Part shown: positions 59,888-64,000 of the stretch, piece after piece
How the letters are laid out: each line of letters opens with the position of its first letter
How positions within the stretch are numbered: position 1 is the stretch's first letter
Assembly: GCA_024998625.1 (NCBI GenBank)
Contig: JACOEL010000006.1
Coordinates: 124,001 to 188,000 of the forward strand
DNA from: Nitrospira sp.
GTDB taxonomy: Bacteria > Nitrospirota > Nitrospiria > Nitrospirales > Nitrospiraceae
Reading direction: 5' to 3'
Length of the DNA stretch: 64,000 nt
Made by a program: the position numbers and the translations under genes
The notes under the pieces: generated by a model
Seen by the model: the letters and a program-made list of their open reading frames with translations, nothing else
What the model was told of the DNA's origin: nothing
The model's database searches: none

Positions 59888-62800
59888 GTGGCCGCGGCAC
59901 GAAAACATCTAAAGAAATCACCCGGCCCGAAATCTCGCGCAACGGGCACGCGAACCAGCGGGCGTCCGTCGGCCGCTCCGATATCAGCCGGCAAGCCTGA
60001 AATCGCCCTCCTTCCGGCTGCAGAACGGCCGGGGTTTCTGATCGTAGGGATCGGCGCCTCCGCCGGAGGGCTGGAGGCGATGGAGGAGTTCTTCCGGCAC
60101 ATGCCCCCGAGTAGCGAGATGGCGTTTGTGGTGGTGTCGCACCAGCATGCGGGTCATGTCAGTTTTCTGCCGGGCCTCCTGAGCAAATGCACCGCGATGC
60201 CGGTGGCCGAGGCCACGGACGGGCTGCACGTGGAGGCGAGCCGCGTGTACCTGGCGCCGGGGGGTGCCAATCTCGCCATTTTGCACGGCACGCTGCATCT
60301 GATGGAACCTGACTCGCAGGAGCGGGTGCCGCTGCCCATCGATTATTTCTTCCGTTCACTGGCGAACGATCAGAAGCGTGCGGCGGTCGGCATCATCTTC
60401 TCGGGAACCGGCACCGACGGAACCGTCGGGTTGCGTGCCATCAAGGCCGAGTCCGGGATGACGATCGCGCAGGATCCGCAGGTGGCCAAGTATCAAAGTA
60501 TGCCGCGCAGTGCCATTGCCGCCGGCGTGATGGATGTGGTCAGGCCGGCGGGACAGATGTCGGAACCGTTGCTGGCCTATGCGCGCACGCTCGCAAAACC
60601 CACAGTGATGCTCTCGGAATCCGATGCTTCGCAGGTCCTGCAGAAAATCTTTCTGCTCTTGCGCGATCGGACCGGGAATGATTTCTCGCTCTACAAGGAA
60701 AATACGATTCAGCGTCGCATCGAACGACGGATGAACGTGCATCAGATCGAAGATCTGGGACAGTATCTGCGGTTCGTCCGAGCGAATCCGTCCGAGCTCG
60801 ATGCGCTGTTCCAGGAACTCCTGATCGGGGTGACCAGCTTCTTTCGTGATCCCCAAGCCTATGACGTGCTCTTGCATAAGGGCCTGCCGACGCTTGTGGA
60901 GGCGAAGCCTGAGGGGGCACCGTTGCGTGTCTGGGTGGCCGGCTGTTCGACGGGAGAGGAAGCCTACTCGCTCGCCATCCTGCTGCGAGAGTATCTGACA
61001 CAACGGAAACGTCGTCTCACGGTGCAGATTTTTGCCTCCGATCTGGACGGACGGGCCATCGACACGGCTCGCGCGGGGCTATACCCGATCGGTATCGCGG
61101 GCGATATGACGCCGGAGCGTCTGCAGCGGTTCTTCACCAAGGAGGACAGTAGTTATCGGGTCAAGAAAGAAATCCGAGATATGGTGGTCTTTGCGACCCA
61201 TAATGTTCTGACGGATGCGCCGTTCACCAAGCTGGATCTCCTGTCCTGCCGCAACCTCCTGATCTATTTGGAAGCAAAGGCCCAGCAGAAGCTGCTCCCG
61301 CTGTTCCATTATGCCTTGAAGCCGGACGGCATCCTGTTTCTCGGCTCATCCGAAACGATCGGCGGGTATGAACGTCTGTTCGCCGTCATTGACCGGAAAT
61401 GGCGGCTCTTCAGTCGGATCGCCGGGCCCGGCACGTTTCCTCGCCTCGATCCGATTCCTGCCGGATCGATGCGAACGAGTGCGGAGACTCGTATCGATGA
61501 AGACCGGTCTGCGGGAGTCGCCCGTCCGGCCTCGATTCCCGATCTGATCCAGCGGCTGTTGGTGGTGCGGTATGCGCCGGCTGCGGTCATCGTCAACGAT
61601 CGCGGGGACGTGGTGTATATCCATGGGCACACCGGCGCCTATCTCGAGCCGGCTCCCGGCCCACCCAGTCATCATCTATTAGAGATGGCACGCGAGGGAT
61701 TGCGGCATGAACTGGCGACTGCGCTCCATCTGGCAGCCGGACGGGAGCAGGAAATCGTGCGTCGTGTTGTGCAAGTGGCTGCCGACGACGGAGTCATGCT
61801 GGTGGACCTGACGGTCCAGCGCCTCGCGGAGCCGGAGGCCTTGCAGGGCTTGTTTCTGGTGACGTTCGACCAGGTGCGGCCGGCGCGGTCCGCCGCGCGC
61901 AAGAGCGCCGCTGTTCCCGCGGCGGCTGGGCAGAAGAAAGGCGAGGCCGGACTGAAACAGGAACTGGCCTATATGAAGCAGCGCTTGCAACGGACGATCG
62001 AGGAGCTGCAGACCTCGAACGAGGAGCTGAGATCCTCCAATGAAGAACTGCAGTCAACCAACGAGGAGCTCCAAAGTACCAATGAAGAACTGGAAACGGC
62101 CAAGGAAGAACTGCAATCTCTGAATGAAGAGCTGGTCACCGTCAATGCCGAGCTTCAAGGGAAGCTCGATACGTTGGAGGAGGTCAACGATGATTTGCAG
62201 AATCTGTTGAACAGCACGGAAGTCGCCACCATTTTTCTGGACAATGAACTGCGCATCAAGCGGTTTACGTCGGAGGCGAAACGGGTCAGCAACCTGATCA
62301 CGATTGACGTCGGCCGGCCGCTGTCGGATATCGTGTCGAAGCTGGCCTATGATCGGGTACTGCAGGATGCGCAGGACGTGCTCCAGACGCTGGTCGTTAC
62401 GGAGCGGGAAGTGCAGGCGCTGGACGGAACCTGGTTTTTCATGCGGATCCTTCCCTACCGCACGGCCAGAAACACCATTGAAGGGCTCGTCTTGACCTTC
62501 CTCGATATCACAAAGGTGAAAGAGGCGGAGAAATTCCTGCAGGCCGCGCAGGGCTTCGCCGCCAGCATCGTGGAGACGGTGCGGGAGCCGCTGCTGGTGC
62601 TGGACGATCTCCTTCGCGTGGTCTCGGCCAACCGGTCGTTCTACGAGATGTTTCAGGTGACGCCCCGCGAGGTCGAACAACAGTTGCTCTATCATCTCTG
62701 CGGCGGCGCCTGGAATATTCCCGATCTCCGGGCGCAGCTCGAAGACATTCTTCCGAAGCGCACGTCGTTTCAGGATTTCATGGTGGACAAGGTCTTTCCG

Positions 62801-62932
62801 CAGGTCGGCCGGAAGGTCTTGGTGCTGAACGGGCGGCGGTTGGAGCAGGAACCCACCCAACCGGGCAGAATTCTCCTGGCATTCGAAGAGGCGCGGGGGA
62901 AGTTGCTGCCGCGAGATGAAGCCGGGGTTTGA
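59888..62932 (+). CDS. CheB-CheR fusion with PAS domains
   Basis: A 1014-residue fusion. CheB methylesterase at 50-235 (VGIGASAGGLEAMEEF, VVSHQHAGHVSFLPG, SGTGTDGTVGL giving Ser, His, Asp). CheR methyltransferase at about 250-520 (VTSFFRDPQAYDVL, WVAGCSTGEEAYSLAI). A coiled coil of ELQSTNEELETAKEELQ-type repeats spans about 690-775, followed by PAS-like domains to the end. GTG start at 59888 has GGAGAG upstream. It probably handles signalling rather than swimming, as no chemotaxis genes are near. Confidence 0.94.
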   Translation: MAAARKHLKKSPGPKSRATGTRTSGRPSAAPISAGKPEIALLPAAERPGFLIVGIGASAGGLEAMEEFFRHMPPSSEMAFVVVSHQHAGHVSFLPGLLSKCTAMPVAEATDGLHVEASRVYLAPGGANLAILHGTLHLMEPDSQERVPLPIDYFFRSLANDQKRAAVGIIFSGTGTDGTVGLRAIKAESGMTIAQDPQVAKYQSMPRSAIAAGVMDVVRPAGQMSEPLLAYARTLAKPTVMLSESDASQVLQKIFLLLRDRTGNDFSLYKENTIQRRIERRMNVHQIEDLGQYLRFVRANPSELDALFQELLIGVTSFFRDPQAYDVLLHKGLPTLVEAKPEGAPLRVWVAGCSTGEEAYSLAILLREYLTQRKRRLTVQIFASDLDGRAIDTARAGLYPIGIAGDMTPERLQRFFTKEDSSYRVKKEIRDMVVFATHNVLTDAPFTKLDLLSCRNLLIYLEAKAQQKLLPLFHYALKPDGILFLGSSETIGGYERLFAVIDRKWRLFSRIAGPGTFPRLDPIPAGSMRTSAETRIDEDRSAGVARPASIPDLIQRLLVVRYAPAAVIVNDRGDVVYIHGHTGAYLEPAPGPPSHHLLEMAREGLRHELATALHLAAGREQEIVRRVVQVAADDGVMLVDLTVQRLAEPEALQGLFLVTFDQVRPARSAARKSAAVPAAAGQKKGEAGLKQELAYMKQRLQRTIEELQTSNEELRSSNEELQSTNEELQSTNEELETAKEELQSLNEELVTVNAELQGKLDTLEEVNDDLQNLLNSTEVATIFLDNELRIKRFTSEAKRVSNLITIDVGRPLSDIVSKLAYDRVLQDAQDVLQTLVVTEREVQALDGTWFFMRILPYRTARNTIEGLVLTFLDITKVKEAEKFLQAAQGFAASIVETVREPLLVLDDLLRVVSANRSFYEMFQVTPREVEQQLLYHLCGGAWNIPDLRAQLEDILPKRTSFQDFMVDKVFPQVGRKVLVLNGRRLEQEPTQPGRILLAFEEARGKLLPRDEAGV

Positions 62933-62961
62933 ACGGACGTGAAGGTGAGAAGGGCAGGTTG

Positions 62962-64000
62962 ATGGCCAAGATCAGCGATCCAGGCGGTCCCTTCAGGAGC
63001 TCCGGGCTCCGCCGGCAGGCGGAAGCTCTCTTGCGAGCATCCAAGCGAGACGTCGAAGCCATGCCGGTCAAGGATGTGCAACAGCTGGTGCACGAGTTAC
63101 AAGTCCATCAGCTCGAACTGGAGATGCAGAACGAGGAGCTCCGTCGGGTTCAGATGGAGCTTGAAGCGGCCCGCGACCGGTATGTGGACTTGTTCGATTT
63201 TTCTCCGGCCGGCCACCTGACCCTCGATCCGCAGGGGAAGATCGTCGAGGCGAATCTGAGAGCGGCGGCGTTGCTCGGCATGCATCGAAGCAAGTTAATC
63301 GGCCGCCCCCTGGCATCGTTCCTGGAGGCGACCGAACAGGACCGCTTCCACCGGCATTCTCGAGCGGTTATGAGGACCGGATTGCGGCAGACCTGTGAGC
63401 TGCAGCTGCGGCCAAATGAGGGAGGCGGCGTGTACGTGAATCTTGAGAGCCTTGCGGTTCGTGATGAGCAGGGGGGGGCAACCCACTGGAGCACGGCGCT
63501 CCTGGACATCAGCGCACGCAAGCGGGCCGAGCAGGAATTGGAGGCTCAGCGGATCCAGCATGGAGCCATCATCGACACGGCCATGGATGCCATCATTACG
63601 GTGGATGAGGAGGAACGAGTCGTGCTCTTCAACCGCGCGGCGGAATCCATGTTTCTCTGCGGGGCGGGCGAGGCGATCGGCCGGCCCCTCGATCAATTCA
63701 TTCCGGAACGGTTCAGGCGGGTCCATCATGACCATCTGCGCCGCTTCGGCCAGTCGGCCATGCAGCCTCGGGCCATGCAACGAACCGGGACCTTATATGG
63801 CCGTCGGGCCAATGGGGAGGAATTCCCCTTTGAGGCGTCGATTGCGCATGTCCGGGTTAACGGCAGGCAGTTGTTCACAGTCATTGTGCGCGATATTACG
63901 GAGAGACGAAATGCCGAAGTCGCCCTGCAGGCCAGTGAATCGTTCACTCGAGCCGTCCTGGACTCCTTGCTCACGCAGGTGTGCGTACTGAATGAGGAAG
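62962..64000 (+). CDS. PAS-domain sensor protein, 3' end cut by window
   Basis: The frame from ATG 62962 runs to the end of the window without a stop. It starts with a coiled-coil-like region (VHELQVHQLELEMQNEELRR) then a PAS domain (YVDLFDFSPAGHLTLDPQG) and a second (MDAIITVDEEERVVLFNRAA), with the PAC-like text GEEFPFEASIAHVRVNG. A histidine kinase or diguanylate cyclase output domain is expected downstream but not visible. It lies 29 bases after the CheB-CheR gene and probably forms one signalling unit with it. Confidence 0.85.
   Translation, partial: MAKISDPGGPFRSSGLRRQAEALLRASKRDVEAMPVKDVQQLVHELQVHQLELEMQNEELRRVQMELEAARDRYVDLFDFSPAGHLTLDPQGKIVEANLRAAALLGMHRSKLIGRPLASFLEATEQDRFHRHSRAVMRTGLRQTCELQLRPNEGGGVYVNLESLAVRDEQGGATHWSTALLDISARKRAEQELEAQRIQHGAIIDTAMDAIITVDEEERVVLFNRAAESMFLCGAGEAIGRPLDQFIPERFRRVHHDHLRRFGQSAMQPRAMQRTGTLYGRRANGEEFPFEASIAHVRVNGRQLFTVIVRDITERRNAEVALQASESFTRAVLDSLLTQVCVLNEE

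Overview
The window looks like a chromosomal segment from a Nitrospira-like bacterium (phylum Nitrospirota). This is an inference from gene content and GC-rich codon use; no rRNA or other phylogenetic marker is present. The supporting content is a very high density of c-type cytochromes, a Rieske/cytochrome b complex, a multi-subunit pyruvate-type 2-oxoacid:ferredoxin oxidoreductase as used in reductive-TCA autotrophs, periplasmic cupredoxins, and many stress genes (UspA, Hsp20, PPK2). I see no rRNA, tRNA or CRISPR array.

Layout. 0-12.3 kb (+): a redox block with an Rnk fragment, OsmC proteins, small c-type cytochromes, a Rieske protein, a cytochrome b fused to cytochrome c, a TsdA-like diheme lipoprotein, a sulfite-oxidase-type molybdoenzyme with its diheme partner, a tetraheme cytochrome, DsrE, PPK2, another cytochrome and thioredoxin 2. 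12.6-19.2 kb (+): YtxH, a 2-oxoacid:ferredoxin oxidoreductase (gamma-delta fusion, alpha, beta), then a tightly packed hemerythrin, cytochrome and cytochrome-b-like set. 19.2-20.1 kb: a HigB-type toxin gene broken by an in-frame stop next to an intact HigA-like antitoxin. 20.1-34.7 kb (-): a GNAT/acyl-CoA synthetase fusion, a DsbD-like protein, stress genes, an acyl carrier protein and a nucleotidyltransferase chained to pyruvate dehydrogenase E2, E1 beta and E1 alpha, and an acetyl-CoA synthetase. 35.0-41.2 kb: a cyclic-2,3-diphosphoglycerate-synthetase-like GTPase, a zinc ribbon, a trypsin-like protease, DNA polymerase X and malic enzyme.

41.3-44.0 kb is an accessory island. It holds a VOC-family gene followed by an attC-like site, and a vapBC toxin-antitoxin module inside a 1.1-kb element with matching inverted repeats and 10-bp direct repeats at its ends. 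44.0-46.9 kb holds UspA, an adenosine-specific kinase, a stand-alone LigD phosphoesterase domain and a PAS-LuxR regulator.

47.2-50.9 kb is the most unusual part. Seven short exported proteins lie in a row on the + strand: four divergent cupredoxins (two pairs of paralogues) framed by three paralogues of an unrecognised family of about 140 residues with a conserved Cys/His C-terminal motif. The copper-ligand positions are non-standard; one pair has nitrosocyanin-like spacing with altered ligands. I regard this as the best candidate for an undescribed periplasmic copper/redox system. 51.3-59.7 kb (-) carries an outer-membrane channel-like protein, MlaC, a giant 2-hydroxyacyl-CoA-dehydratase-activase-like protein, Hsp20, DUF2934 and a sugar-phosphate guanylyltransferase. 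59.9-64 kb (+) carries a CheB-CheR-PAS protein and the start of a PAS sensor that runs off the window.

Metabolically, pyruvate and acetyl-CoA are served by several enzymes here (ferredoxin-linked oxidoreductase, PDH, Acs, ADP-forming acyl-CoA synthetase homologue, malic enzyme). The cytochromes, Rieske/b complex, sulfite-oxidase pair and cupredoxins would carry periplasmic electron traffic. Degenerate CGTGAAAC-type tandem repeats occur in several intergenic gaps.
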